A stretch of 64,000 nucleotides of DNA from Alphaproteobacteria bacterium (GTDB lineage Bacteria; Pseudomonadota; Alphaproteobacteria; Micropepsales; Micropepsaceae), in contig CANJLC010000007.1 in assembly GCA_947475445.1 (NCBI GenBank), positions 1-64,000 on the forward strand, given 5' to 3'. How positions within the stretch are numbered: position 1 is the first letter of the stretch; each line of letters opens with the position of its first letter. Position numbers and translations under genes: made by a program. Positions 56,349 to 64,000 of this stretch are shown piece after piece. The notes beneath the pieces were generated by a model. It was not told the origin of the DNA and made no database searches. It worked only from the letters and a program-made list of their open reading frames with translations.

Positions 56349-56975
56349 TCAAGCCTTCTTTAGAAGAAATATCGCGCCCGGCGCGGTCAGGTTGGGTCCG
56401 CCCCAGCGTTCCTTGCTGATGGCGTTCGGGCTGATGCGCCGCGTCTCGCCTCTTTCATTCAAGGCATGCGCTTCCACCACCTTGGCGCCGCAGATCTGCG
56501 TCAGGTCCAGGAAATCCGACAAGGTGCAAAGATGGATATTGGGCGTGTCGAACCAGGAATAATCCAGATTCTTCGTGCGCGGCATGCGGCCGGTGGCGGC
56601 CAGCGCGGCGCGCACTTTCCAATAGCCGAAATTGGGCAGCGATACCGCAGTGCGGCGGCCGATGCGCAAAAGATGGTCCAGCACCACGCGCGGCTTTTCC
56701 GTGGCCTGGATGGTGTTGGACAGGATCACCGCGTCAAAGGCGCCGCTGGGATATTCGTTGAGATCTGTGTCGGCATCGCCCTGCATCACCGAAAGGCCGC
56801 GCGTCACACAGGCATTCACATTCTGCTGAGACAATTCGATGCCGCGGCCATCCACGCCCTTGGTGCGCACCAGATGTTCCAGCAGCGCGCCATCGCCGCA
56901 GCCCACATCCAGGATGCGGGTGCCAGGGCGGATCATCGCGGCAATGGCGGCCAGGTCGGGACGCAGGGCGCTCAT
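56349..56975 (-). CDS. metW: Methionine biosynthesis protein MetW
   Basis: A 208-residue protein with a methyltransferase-like fold: [64 protein letters not shown], and a C-terminal [14 protein letters not shown]. MetW is found with MetX in organisms where it is needed for homoserine O-acyltransfer. Its start overlaps the metX stop by four bases, so the two are translationally coupled. A second copy of its C-terminal coding segment lies 50-odd bases downstream. Confidence 0.93.
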   Translation of the reverse strand: MSALRPDLAAIAAMIRPGTRILDVGCGDGALLEHLVRTKGVDGRGIELSQQNVNACVTRGLSVMQGDADTDLNEYPSGAFDAVILSNTIQATEKPRVVLDHLLRIGRRTAVSLPNFGYWKVRAALAATGRMPRTKNLDYSWFDTPNIHLCTLSDFLDLTQICGAKVVEAHALNERGETRRISPNAISKERWGGPNLTAPGAIFLLKKA

Positions 56976-58123
56976 GAGTCCGCCACCGCATTCAGAAAGC
57001 CGCGCACCGTGCCGAACATTTCCGGCTCGTCCAGCAGGAAGGCATCATGGCCCTTGTCGGTCTTGATCTCGACAAAGCTGACATTGGCGGCCACAGCGTT
57101 CAGGGCATGCGCCACGCGCTTGTTCTCGGCGGTGGGAAACAGCCAGTCCGAGGTGAAGGAGATGATGCAAAAGCGCGGCGCATCGGCGCCAAAGGCGCTG
57201 GCGAGATGGCCGTCATAATCCGCCGCCAGGTCGAAATAATCCATGGCGCGGGTGATGTAGAGATAGGAATTGGCGTCGAAGCGGTCGACGAAGGACAGCC
57301 CCTGGTAATGCAAATAGGATTCGATCTGGAAATCTGGCGCGAACTGGAACGACAGCGCCTCGCGATTCTGCAAGGAGCGGCCGAATTTTCGCTGCAGCGC
57401 TTCTTCTGAAACGTAAGTGATGTGCGCCGCCATGCGCGCCACCGCCAAGCCTTTCGACGGCGTGGTGCCCTGCTGCTGGTATTCGCCATTCTTCCAGTCG
57501 GGATCGGCCATGATCGCCTGGCGGCCCACTTCGTGGAACGCGATGTTCTGGGCGCTGTGGCGCGCGGCGCAGGCAATCGGCATTACGGCACGCACCCGCT
57601 CGGGATAGGACGCGGCCCATTGCAGCGCCTGCATGCCGCCCATCGAGCCGCCCACCACCGCCAGCAATTGGGAAATTCCCAGATGCTCGACCAACATGGC
57701 CTGGGCCCGCACCATGTCGCGGATGGTGACCAGCGGAAAAGCCAGGCCATAGGGCTTGCCGGTTTCCGGATCATTTTCCGCCGGTCCCGTGGACCCCATG
57801 CAGCCGCCAATGACATTGGAGCAGATGACAAAGAACCGGTCGGTATCAATCGGCTTGCCCGGCCCCACCATGATGGTCCACCAGCCCGGCTTGCCAGTGA
57901 CGGGATGATCGGAGGCCACGAACTGGTCACCCGTCAGGGCATGGCAGATCAGGATGGCGTTGCTTTTGTCGGCATTCAGCACGCCATAGGTCTTGTAGGC
58001 GACGGTGACGGGAAAAAGGTTGCGGCCGCAATCAAGCGTCAGCGGCCGTTCGAAAGTCACGGCCAGGCCGACATCCGCGGCGGGCGCGGTGACGGGACGC
58101 AGGAATTTCGGCGCTTCAGCCAT
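56972..58123 (-). CDS. metX: Homoserine O-acetyltransferase
   Basis: A 383-residue alpha/beta-hydrolase that acetylates homoserine in methionine synthesis. The nucleophile is S160 in [18 protein letters not shown]. The Asp and His partners are in FTSDWLFPT and [44 protein letters not shown] and [17 protein letters not shown] are MetX signatures. Some enzymes annotated this way use succinyl-CoA; the key residues cannot be judged here. Transcribed with metW from a promoter with ideal spacing. Confidence 0.93.
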   Translation of the reverse strand: MAEAPKFLRPVTAPAADVGLAVTFERPLTLDCGRNLFPVTVAYKTYGVLNADKSNAILICHALTGDQFVASDHPVTGKPGWWTIMVGPGKPIDTDRFFVICSNVIGGCMGSTGPAENDPETGKPYGLAFPLVTIRDMVRAQAMLVEHLGISQLLAVVGGSMGGMQALQWAASYPERVRAVMPIACAARHSAQNIAFHEVGRQAIMADPDWKNGEYQQQGTTPSKGLAVARMAAHITYVSEEALQRKFGRSLQNREALSFQFAPDFQIESYLHYQGLSFVDRFDANSYLYITRAMDYFDLAADYDGHLASAFGADAPRFCIISFTSDWLFPTAENKRVAHALNAVAANVSFVEIKTDKGHDAFLLDEPEMFGTVRGFLNAVADS

Positions 58124-58146
58124 GCGGGTTAATCCTTCAGGATCAG

Positions 58147-58175
58147 TAGCTAAGCAGGGCCAGCCCCCCTGTCAA
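58147..58175 (-). promoter_or_regulatory. metX: Promoter of metXW
   Basis: On the minus strand TTGACA (58175-58170, a perfect -35), a 17-base spacer and TAGCTA (58152-58147). The predicted start site is near 58140, leaving a leader of only about 17 bases with a GAAGGA ribosome-binding site. Confidence 0.6.
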
Positions 58176-58192
58176 CGAATGCCAGCTCTGCT

Positions 58193-58221
58193 TTGCTTTT
58201 GGCCCCCCCAGCCTCTATCAA
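58193..58221 (+). promoter_or_regulatory. hisC: Probable promoter of hisC-tyrC
   Basis: TTGCTT (58193-58198), a 17-base spacer and TATCAA (58216-58221), about 58 bases before the hisC ATG, in the divergent gap with metX. Confidence 0.42.
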
Positions 58222-58279
58222 TACCGCGCTTTTTCACGGGCCCGCCTAACATTGGCGGTCCGGCGTTTCTGGAGCCTTT

Positions 58280-59377
58280 ATGACGGTCGAGCCCCGCCCC
58301 GGCATCCTGGACATCGAGCTTTATGTCGGTGGCCGTTCCGCCGTGCCCGGCGTGGAGAAGGTCTACAAGCTTTCCTCCAACGAAAGCCCGCTCGGCCCCA
58401 GCCCCAAGGCGGTGGCGGCGCTGGCCGGCGCCGCGCATGACCTGGCGCTTTATCCGGACGGCTCCTCTGTGGCGTTGCGCGAGGCTATCGGCGCGGCCGA
58501 GACCATCGACCCCGCCCGCATTGTGGTGGGCGGCGAAGGCTCCGGCCCGCTTTTGACCATGCTGGCCAATGCCTATCTGCAGCCCGGCGACGAAGTGATC
58601 TTCAGCCGCCATGCCTTCCTGCTCTATGACATCGCCACCCGCGCCAACAGCGCCCGCCCGGTGATGGTGCCGGAAAAACACGGCAATACTGGAATCCGCA
58701 TTGATGTGGATGCCATGCTGGCCGCTGTCACACCGCGCACCCGCATCGTCTATATCGCCAATCCCAACAATCCCACCGGCTCCTATCTCACACGCGATGA
58801 AATGGCGCGCCTGCATGCCGGCCTGCCAAGGCAAGTGCTGCTGGTGATTGACGCGGCCTATGGCGAATTCGTCGACGCGCCCGATTACGACACCGGCATT
58901 GAACTGGCCCGCACCAACGACAATGTTGTGGTGACGCGCACTTTCTCGAAAATCCACGGGCTGGCGGCGCTGCGCCTGGGCTGGGCCTATGTGCCTGGGG
59001 CCGTGGCCGATATCCTCAACCGCATTCGCGGGCCTTTCCCGACCTCGCCGCTGCAGCAGCAGGCGGGCGCTGCGGCCATTGCCGACAAGGACCATGTGGC
59101 CAGGGTGGCAGCCTTCAACAAGCAATGGCGCGGCTGGCTGACGCAGGAAATTCGGCGGCTGGGCCTGCGCGTCGATGACAGTGCCGCCAATTTCGTGCTG
59201 GTGCATTTTGCGCCGGGTGCCAAAGACGCCAAGGCCGCCGATGCCTTCCTGACTTCGCGCGGGGTCATCCTGCGCGCGGTGGCGGCCTATGGCCTGCCGG
59301 ATGCGCTGCGCCTGACCATCGGTACCGAAGAGGCCAATCGCGCGGTGGTGGCCGCGCTCAAGGATTTCGTGGCGTGA
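58280..59377 (+). CDS. hisC: Histidinol-phosphate aminotransferase
   Basis: A 365-residue PLP enzyme of fold type I. It shows [17 protein letters not shown], the cofactor-binding [14 protein letters not shown] and DAAYGEFV, and the Schiff-base Lys in [19 protein letters not shown]. It catalyses the histidine-pathway transamination. In many alphaproteobacteria the same enzyme also serves aromatic amino-acid synthesis, which fits the coupling with tyrC. tyrC's GTG start overlaps the stop codon by four bases. Confidence 0.93.
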   Translation: MTVEPRPGILDIELYVGGRSAVPGVEKVYKLSSNESPLGPSPKAVAALAGAAHDLALYPDGSSVALREAIGAAETIDPARIVVGGEGSGPLLTMLANAYLQPGDEVIFSRHAFLLYDIATRANSARPVMVPEKHGNTGIRIDVDAMLAAVTPRTRIVYIANPNNPTGSYLTRDEMARLHAGLPRQVLLVIDAAYGEFVDAPDYDTGIELARTNDNVVVTRTFSKIHGLAALRLGWAYVPGAVADILNRIRGPFPTSPLQQQAGAAAIADKDHVARVAAFNKQWRGWLTQEIRRLGLRVDDSAANFVLVHFAPGAKDAKAADAFLTSRGVILRAVAAYGLPDALRLTIGTEEANRAVVAALKDFVA

Positions 59378-60297
59378 CAACTATAACCTTTGGCAAACTT
59401 GCCATCATCGGTCTGGGTTTGATTGGGTCTTCGCTGGGCCATGCCGCCAAGCGCAAGAACCTGGTCAAGGTGATTGCCGGCTTTGATGCGGATGCCGATG
59501 TGCGGGCCCGTGCCGCAAAACTCGGATTTACGGACACAGTAACCGAAACGCTGGAAGCGGCCGTCAAGGACGCCGATCTGGTGATCCTCTGCACCCCTGT
59601 CGGCGCCTACAAATCCGTGGCGCAAGCCATCGCGCCGCATCTCAAGCCCGGTGCAATTCTTTCCGATGTCGGTTCGGTCAAGGGCGCAGTGGCGCGTGAC
59701 GTGGGGCCTTTCGTGCCTGCCGGCGTGCATTTCATTCCCGCCCATCCCATCGCCGGCACGGAATTCTCAGGCCCCGAGGCAGGCTTTGCGAGCCTGTTTG
59801 ACGGGCGCTGGACCATCCTGACGCCGGTGCCCGGATCAGACGAGGGCGCGGTCGCTGCGCTCAAGGCATTCTGGGAAGGCTGCGGCGCGCAAGTGGATGT
59901 GATGGAAATCGCCCATCATGATCTGGTGCTGGCCATGACGTCCCATGTGCCGCATTTGATCGCCTATAACATAGTCGGCACGGCGCATGAGCTGGAACAG
60001 GTGACCGAAGGCGAAGTGATCAAATATTCCGCCAGCGGCTTTCGCGATTTCACCCGCATCGCCGCCTCCGACCCCACCATGTGGCGCGACGTCTTTTTGA
60101 ACAATCGCGAGGCGGTGCTGGAAGTGCTGGGCCGTTTCAATGAGGATCTCAGCCGCCTGCAGCGCTGGGTGCGCGACGGCAATGGCGAGGCGCTGTTCGA
60201 CCTCTTCACCCGCACCCGCGCCATCCGCCGCAGCATCATCAGCGCGGGCCAGGACACCGCAGCCCCCAATTTCGGCCGCGACAAGCCCAAAGCCTAG
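59374..60297 (+). CDS. tyrC: Prephenate/arogenate (cyclohexadienyl) dehydrogenase
   Basis: A 307-residue TyrA-family enzyme with the NAD loop [28 protein letters not shown], and the prephenate site [21 protein letters not shown], followed by [13 protein letters not shown] and [17 protein letters not shown] in the helical domain. There is no ACT or chorismate mutase domain. It makes tyrosine precursors. GTG start at 59374, overlapping hisC (GTGA). The hisC-tyrC pair is conserved in alphaproteobacteria. Confidence 0.93.
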   Translation: MTTITFGKLAIIGLGLIGSSLGHAAKRKNLVKVIAGFDADADVRARAAKLGFTDTVTETLEAAVKDADLVILCTPVGAYKSVAQAIAPHLKPGAILSDVGSVKGAVARDVGPFVPAGVHFIPAHPIAGTEFSGPEAGFASLFDGRWTILTPVPGSDEGAVAALKAFWEGCGAQVDVMEIAHHDLVLAMTSHVPHLIAYNIVGTAHELEQVTEGEVIKYSASGFRDFTRIAASDPTMWRDVFLNNREAVLEVLGRFNEDLSRLQRWVRDGNGEALFDLFTRTRAIRRSIISAGQDTAAPNFGRDKPKA

Positions 60298-61130
60298 TAA
60301 AAAGGCTCCAGCAGGTCGCGCAGGTCATTGTCGCTGTCGGCGAAATCCTTGGCCTGCAACGTCACGCCGGCTGATTGCACATTCACCGAAGTGATCTTTG
60401 TTTCGCCGCCGGCGGCGCGCCAGGCCGCCGCCCTCTCGCTCCAATTTGCCTTGCCTGCCAGCAGCGGCGCGAAGACCTTGCCATGGGTCAGCGTGGCGTA
60501 AAGCTCCAGCGTCTTGATCTGGTCGCCGAACAGGCTGGCGATGGCACCCTCGCTTTTGATGCCTTCGCCTTTCACCATCACGTCCAGCGCGTCGCCCGCC
60601 GGATCGCGGCGCATATGCCATTGCACATGGGCGGCGGTGAAGCGCCTGCCGCGGCCATCGCTGCCGCCGGCTTCAATCATGTCCAGGTCGAAACGCAGCA
60701 GCCCTTTTGCATCGGTGATGGCGCTGGCATGCAGCGCGCCGGGCAGGAATTTCAGGCTGTGACTGCCACCGCCATCGCTCCAGCTCAAAACCTGGTTGCC
60801 CGCCGCTTCATAGATGTCCTGGGCGCGGCCATAGGTCAGCCGGTGCAGCGCGAATTTCTCGCTTGTCCAGCGCAAGGGGCCATGCGCGCCCTGTCCCGCC
60901 ACGGCAAAGCCGGTGAAGACGATATTGATGTTGAAGGGAAAGCCCGAGATGGCCTTGGTGGCGAAAGACACGGTGATACCGGGGGCGGCTTCATGGCCGT
61001 TGAGCGCGTCCAGCTTTTTGTCCAGCGCGCCCGCCAGGTTCCACCATTGCGCCATGACCACAAGGGCGACGGCGGCCAGCAGCGCCAGCGGCGCGAACAG
61101 CCAGAAGCGCGAGGAATAGTTCAACCGCAT
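60294..61130 (-). CDS. DUF2125 family protein
   Basis: A 278-residue protein with one N-terminal membrane anchor (FWLFAPLALLAAVALVVMAQ). The rest is a periplasmic beta-rich part: ATKAISGFPFNINIVFTGFAVAGQ, FLPGALHASAITDAKGLLRFDLDMIEAGGSDG, and a C-terminal LTHGKVFAPLLAGKANWSERA. This matches the DUF2125 family of alphaproteobacteria, of unknown function and often adjacent to the hisC-tyrC pair. Its stop overlaps tyrC (CTAG), and its start overlaps the end of nrdJ by 10 bases. Confidence 0.82.
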   Translation of the reverse strand: MRLNYSSRFWLFAPLALLAAVALVVMAQWWNLAGALDKKLDALNGHEAAPGITVSFATKAISGFPFNINIVFTGFAVAGQGAHGPLRWTSEKFALHRLTYGRAQDIYEAAGNQVLSWSDGGGSHSLKFLPGALHASAITDAKGLLRFDLDMIEAGGSDGRGRRFTAAHVQWHMRRDPAGDALDVMVKGEGIKSEGAIASLFGDQIKTLELYATLTHGKVFAPLLAGKANWSERAAAWRAAGGETKITSVNVQSAGVTLQAKDFADSDNDLRDLLEPFY

Positions 61131-63427
61131 TTGGAATAGCCGCAGGACAGGCAGGAATCGCAGCCCTCAATATGCACAAAGCTGGCCTCGCCGCAGCGGG
61201 GGCAGAAATGGGCGGGCGCGCCCTCGCGCGGCATGGCGGCTGGCTGGGGCGACGGCGCGCGCATCCCCATGAACCCGATCTCGATCATGTGCCGTTCGAT
61301 CACCTCGCCGATGGCCGCCAGCAGGGACGGGACATAGCGCCCGCCCATCCATTGGCCGCCGCGCGGATCGAAAATGGCTTTCAGCTCGTCCACCACAAAG
61401 GAGACGTCGCCGCCGCGCCGGAACACCGCCGAGATCATGCGGGTCAGCGCCAGGGCCCAGGCATAGGCCTCCATGTTCTTGGAATTGATGAAGACCTCGA
61501 AAGGACGGCGGCGGCCGTCTTTCTCGATATCGTTGATGGTGATGTAGAAAGCATGGTCGCTTTCCAGCCATTTGATCTTGTAGGTGCGGCCCAGCAGGGC
61601 GTCCGGGCGATCCAGCGGCTTTGTCATGTAGACAATATCGCCGCGAACTTCTCGCGGCGCCGGCAAGGGCAGCGGCAGTTCCGGCTCGTCCGTGGCGGCA
61701 ATGGCCGCGTCGGCGGACACGGCGTCCCTGGGCTCGACAAAGTCGGCCGATGCCAGCACCGACCCCGTCACGTCATTGGGGCGATAGGTGGTGCAGCCTT
61801 TGCAGCCGCTGGCATAGGCCCTGCGATAGACATTCTCGAATTCGCCAAAGGAAATGCCTGCCGGCACATTGATGGTCTTGGAGATGGCGGAATCAACAAA
61901 GGGCTGCGCCGCCGCCTGCACCGCCAGATGGTCCGCGGGCGACAAGGTCTGGGCGGTGACGAAATAATCGGGCAAGGACGCCCCTTCGCCAAAGCGCACC
62001 TTGAATTTGCGCAGGGCGTAATCCTCGACCATTTCCTCGGTCTTGCTGCCATCGGGCTGCAGCACCTTGCGGCTGTAGGATAGGGCGAAGACCGGCTCCA
62101 CCCCGCTCGATACATTGTCGGCGAACAGCGAAATCGTGCCCGTGGGCGCGATGGAGGTCAGCAGCGCATTGCGAATGCCGTGGCTTGCGATGGCCTGGAA
62201 GATGTCGGGCGGAAGCGCCTGGATATGCGGCCGCGCCAGATAGGCATCCTTGTCGAACAGCGGGAAAGCGCCTTTCTCGCGCGCCAGCTGCGCACTTGCG
62301 CGATAGGCGGCGTTGCTCAAGGCGGACAGCCACTGCCGGATCAGGGCCACGCTTTCACCCGAACCATACCGCACGCGGCAGAAGATCAGGGCATCGGCCA
62401 AGCCGGTGACGCCCAGCCCGATGCGGCGCTTGGCGAAGGCTTCCTGCCGCTGCGCATCCAGTGGAAAGCGCGACACGCCAATCGCATTGTCCAGCATGCG
62501 CACCGCGATGTGTGTGAGGCGTTCCAGTTCCTCAAGGTCCAGCCGCGCATCCTCCTCAAAGGCATTGCGCACCAGCTTGGCCAGGTTGATCGAGCCCAGC
62601 AGGCAGGCGCCATAGGGCGGCAAGGGCTGTTCGCCGCAAGGATTGGTGGCGCTGATGGTTTCGCAATAGGCCAGGTTGTTCTGCTTGTTAATGCGATCAA
62701 TGAAGATCACGCCGGGTTCGGCATAGTCATAGGTGGACCGCATGATGCGATCCCAAAGTGTGCGCGCTTTCAGCGTGCGATAATGCTTGCCGCCGAATTT
62801 CAGGTCCCAGTTGGCGTCGCTTTCCACCGCCGCCATGAAGGCATCCGACACCAGCACGGAAAGATTGAAATTGGAAAGCCGCCCGCTTGTGCGCTTGGCG
62901 TCAATGAAATCCTCGATGTCGGGATGGTCGATTGCCAGCGTCGCCATCATGGCGCCGCGCCGCGAGCCGGCGCTCATGATGGTGCGGCACATGGCGTCCC
63001 ACACTTCCATGAAGGAAACGGGACCGGAGGCATCAGCGCCCACGCCCTTGACGGCGGCGCCCCTGGGACGGAGCGTGGAGAAATCATAGCCGATGCCGCC
63101 GCCCTGTTGCAGCGTCAGGGCCGCTTCGCGCAGCCCCGAAAAGATTCCGTCCATGGAATCGGTGATGGTCCCCATGACGAAACAGTTGAACAGGGTGACG
63201 GCGCGGCCCGTGCCGGCCCCGGCCAGAATGCGCCCCGCAGGCAGGAATTTGTGGCCCACCAAAGCGCTGGCAAAATCGCGCGCATGGGCAAGCCGCTCCG
63301 CCGGCTTCTCTGCCAGGCTCAGGGCACAGGCCACGCGCGCCCAGCTGCCGGCGACATCCTTGTCACCCCCAGTTTCCGCCTTGAAGCGGTATTTCATGTC
63401 CCAGATCTGGCGGGAAATTTCGCTCAT
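61121..63427 (-). CDS. nrdJ: Vitamin B12-dependent ribonucleotide reductase, class II
   Basis: A 768-residue class II reductase making deoxynucleotides with adenosylcobalamin. Features: FLPAGRILAGAGTGRAVTLFNCFVMG, QQGGGIGYDFSTLRPRGA, the active-site NPCGEQPLPPYGACLLGSINL, LTSIAPTGTISLFADNVSSGVEP, and a C-terminal Cys-rich tail CPRCGEASFVHIEGCDSCLSCG that likely accepts reducing equivalents or binds zinc. ATG at 63427 is favoured over a GTG at 63445. A LexA-type operator lies about 71-85 bases upstream. The window also encodes the adenosyltransferase that makes its cofactor. Confidence 0.93.
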   Translation of the reverse strand: MSEISRQIWDMKYRFKAETGGDKDVAGSWARVACALSLAEKPAERLAHARDFASALVGHKFLPAGRILAGAGTGRAVTLFNCFVMGTITDSMDGIFSGLREAALTLQQGGGIGYDFSTLRPRGAAVKGVGADASGPVSFMEVWDAMCRTIMSAGSRRGAMMATLAIDHPDIEDFIDAKRTSGRLSNFNLSVLVSDAFMAAVESDANWDLKFGGKHYRTLKARTLWDRIMRSTYDYAEPGVIFIDRINKQNNLAYCETISATNPCGEQPLPPYGACLLGSINLAKLVRNAFEEDARLDLEELERLTHIAVRMLDNAIGVSRFPLDAQRQEAFAKRRIGLGVTGLADALIFCRVRYGSGESVALIRQWLSALSNAAYRASAQLAREKGAFPLFDKDAYLARPHIQALPPDIFQAIASHGIRNALLTSIAPTGTISLFADNVSSGVEPVFALSYSRKVLQPDGSKTEEMVEDYALRKFKVRFGEGASLPDYFVTAQTLSPADHLAVQAAAQPFVDSAISKTINVPAGISFGEFENVYRRAYASGCKGCTTYRPNDVTGSVLASADFVEPRDAVSADAAIAATDEPELPLPLPAPREVRGDIVYMTKPLDRPDALLGRTYKIKWLESDHAFYITINDIEKDGRRRPFEVFINSKNMEAYAWALALTRMISAVFRRGGDVSFVVDELKAIFDPRGGQWMGGRYVPSLLAAIGEVIERHMIEIGFMGMRAPSPQPAAMPREGAPAHFCPRCGEASFVHIEGCDSCLSCGYSKCG

Positions 63428-63497
63428 CAATCCCGTACCAATCACATTGCAAAGCGTTCCGCCAGAGAAGGCGGCATACCGCCCTAATATGGCGATT

Positions 63498-63512
63498 GTT
63501 CCTGAAATGTTC
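63498..63512. promoter_or_regulatory. LexA-type SOS box upstream of nrdJ
   Basis: GTTC-CTGAAAT-GTTC is an exact match to the alphaproteobacterial LexA pattern GTTC-N7-GTTC. On the nrdJ strand it reads GAAC-N7-GAAC. It is followed by CATATTAG, so it may overlap the promoter. It lies in the 193-base gap between nrdJ and the KGG-motif protein gene, which holds nothing else recognisable. Confidence 0.65.
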
Positions 63513-63620
63513 CAGTGGGGATTTTGGGTCGTGACGCATTATGAATTTTGAGCCTATTAGCCAGAATCAAAGGGTTGGCCGGGGGGTGACAAAGCGCCCC
63601 TCCACTGGCACATTTCGCCC

Positions 63621-63863
63621 ATGCCTGACCGCTCAAGGAACCGCCCAAAAGATGCTAACCAGCTTGGGAAACTCATTGCCGCCCTCTCAGTTGGTGAAGT
63701 TGAGGATGTGGCAGACTCGGGCAAGAACCCCGCAGCCGTCGCCTTGGGAAGGCTTGGCGGCAAAAAAGGGGGCATCGCCCGGGCGAAGAGTCTTTCCGCC
63801 AGTAAGCGCAAGAAGATTGCTAAAGCCGCAGCAGCCGCGCGATGGTATAAACCTAAGAAATAG
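63621..63863 (+). CDS. Small basic KGG-motif protein
   Basis: Eighty residues, strongly basic: an N-terminal part (MPDRSRNRPKDANQLGKLIA) and a C-terminal block NPAAVALGRLGGKKGGIARAKSL, then SASKRKKIAKAAAAARW. The GGKKGG and the Ala/Lys repeats resemble small, uncharacterised bacterial proteins. DNA- or RNA-binding is a guess from composition. It lies 20 bases before the HslV-like gene on the same strand, and both could form an operon. The base composition from here to the edge is lower in GC than the rest of the window. Confidence 0.65.
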   Translation: MPDRSRNRPKDANQLGKLIAALSVGEVEDVADSGKNPAAVALGRLGGKKGGIARAKSLSASKRKKIAKAAAAARWYKPKK

Positions 63864-63882
63864 CGAATCGTGCTGGGGGCAA

Positions 63883-64000
63883 ATGACCGCCGAAGTCGCA
63901 GTTTTGAACAAACTTGGCGTCGCGCTGGCGGCGGACAGCACTGTTTCCATCGGTGATAAAACATATGATTCTGCAAACAAGCTGTTTGCATTATCAAAAC
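63883..64000 (+). CDS. HslV/proteasome-like N-terminal-threonine hydrolase, N-terminal part (partial)
   Basis: The gene runs off the window; 39 residues are visible. They begin MTAEVAVLNKLGVALAADS and continue TVSIGDKTYDSANKLFALSK. Placed against HslV (Met, then the nucleophilic Thr1, with Asp17 and Lys33), the Thr after Met would be Thr1, Asp falls exactly at position 17, and a Lys lies at 32. This suggests a self-compartmentalising protease-type N-terminal nucleophile hydrolase, distinct from canonical HslV in its other residues. The rest of the protein is needed to prove it. A GGGGG ribosome-binding site precedes the ATG. Confidence 0.55.
   Translation, partial: MTAEVAVLNKLGVALAADSTVSIGDKTYDSANKLFALSK

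Noticed and set aside
58124-58279. SAM-II-type riboswitch upstream of metX
   Set aside because: I looked for the conserved pseudoknot core and found none. A good promoter (TTGACA-17-TAGCTA) puts the transcript start only about 17 bases before the ATG, leaving no room.
63446-63620. Cobalamin riboswitch upstream of nrdJ
   Set aside because: No B12-box-like sequence is present in the 190-base gap. A LexA site occupies it instead.

Overview
The window looks like a continuous piece of the chromosome of a GC-rich alphaproteobacterium. Evidence for this lineage: a Fur-family regulator of the Irr type with Irr-box palindromes, a GTTC-N7-GTTC (alphaproteobacterial LexA) site, a CC0125/CC1285-type lipoprotein, DUF2125 and DUF6481 proteins, a PmtA-like methyltransferase and a macromolecular-synthesis operon carA / yqeY-dnaG-rpoD. 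The genus cannot be fixed from sequence alone. A Caulobacterales or Rhizomicrobium/Micropepsaceae relative would fit. Almost everything is housekeeping. Only the last 400 bases look accessory.

Layout. 1-8.4 kb: 3' end of pnp, a cupin protein, a small membrane protein, cobalamin adenosyltransferase, a zinc-finger protein with polA, a large unknown protein, a MoeB/ThiF E1-like enzyme and a PmtA-like methyltransferase. 8.4-12.2 kb: dnaK-dnaJ with a probable heat-shock promoter and a terminator between the two genes, then tspO. 12.3-21.2 kb: mutS, a universal stress protein, a HIG1-like membrane protein, leuC, priA, a transaldolase-like aldolase, xerC and tRNA-Thr(CGT). 21.3-30 kb: two glycosyltransferases, small membrane proteins, a decayed cupredoxin fragment, a class-I glutamine amidotransferase, an S46 peptidase, an aldo/keto reductase, a ZIP transporter and psd-pssA (phosphatidylethanolamine synthesis). 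30.3-38.8 kb: rlmI-like methyltransferase, two tandem kup potassium transporters, a CHAP lipoprotein, a family-2 glycosyltransferase, a lipoprotein and TusA. 38.9-47.2 kb: FATP-type acyl-CoA ligase, a DUF3501 / Fe-S oxidoreductase / rubrerythrin / irr cluster, then fabA-fabB-fabI. 47.2-53.8 kb: carA, yqeY, dnaG, rpoD. 53.9-63.5 kb: 2OG oxygenase-like protein, lipoprotein, gloB, metW-metX, hisC-tyrC, DUF2125 and the B12-dependent ribonucleotide reductase nrdJ. 63.6-64 kb: a small basic KGG-motif protein and the start of an HslV/proteasome-like N-terminal-threonine hydrolase cut by the window edge.

Main points for a second look: (i) the incomplete HslV-like gene and its basic partner at the right edge; (ii) two Irr boxes that tie rubrerythrin, irr and possibly fabA to iron, next to an uncharacterised Fe-S oxidoreductase/DUF3501 pair; (iii) a second, synonymously diverged copy of the metW 3' end just downstream of metW, which looks like the scar of an allele replacement; (iv) a LexA box at nrdJ; (v) a dispersed bimodular palindromic repeat whose two copies keep their second hairpin by compensatory changes; (vi) a 23-bp hairpin built of four 12-base units near moeB. 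No CRISPR array, insertion sequence, prophage or rRNA was seen. No stretch longer than 300 bases lacks a gene.
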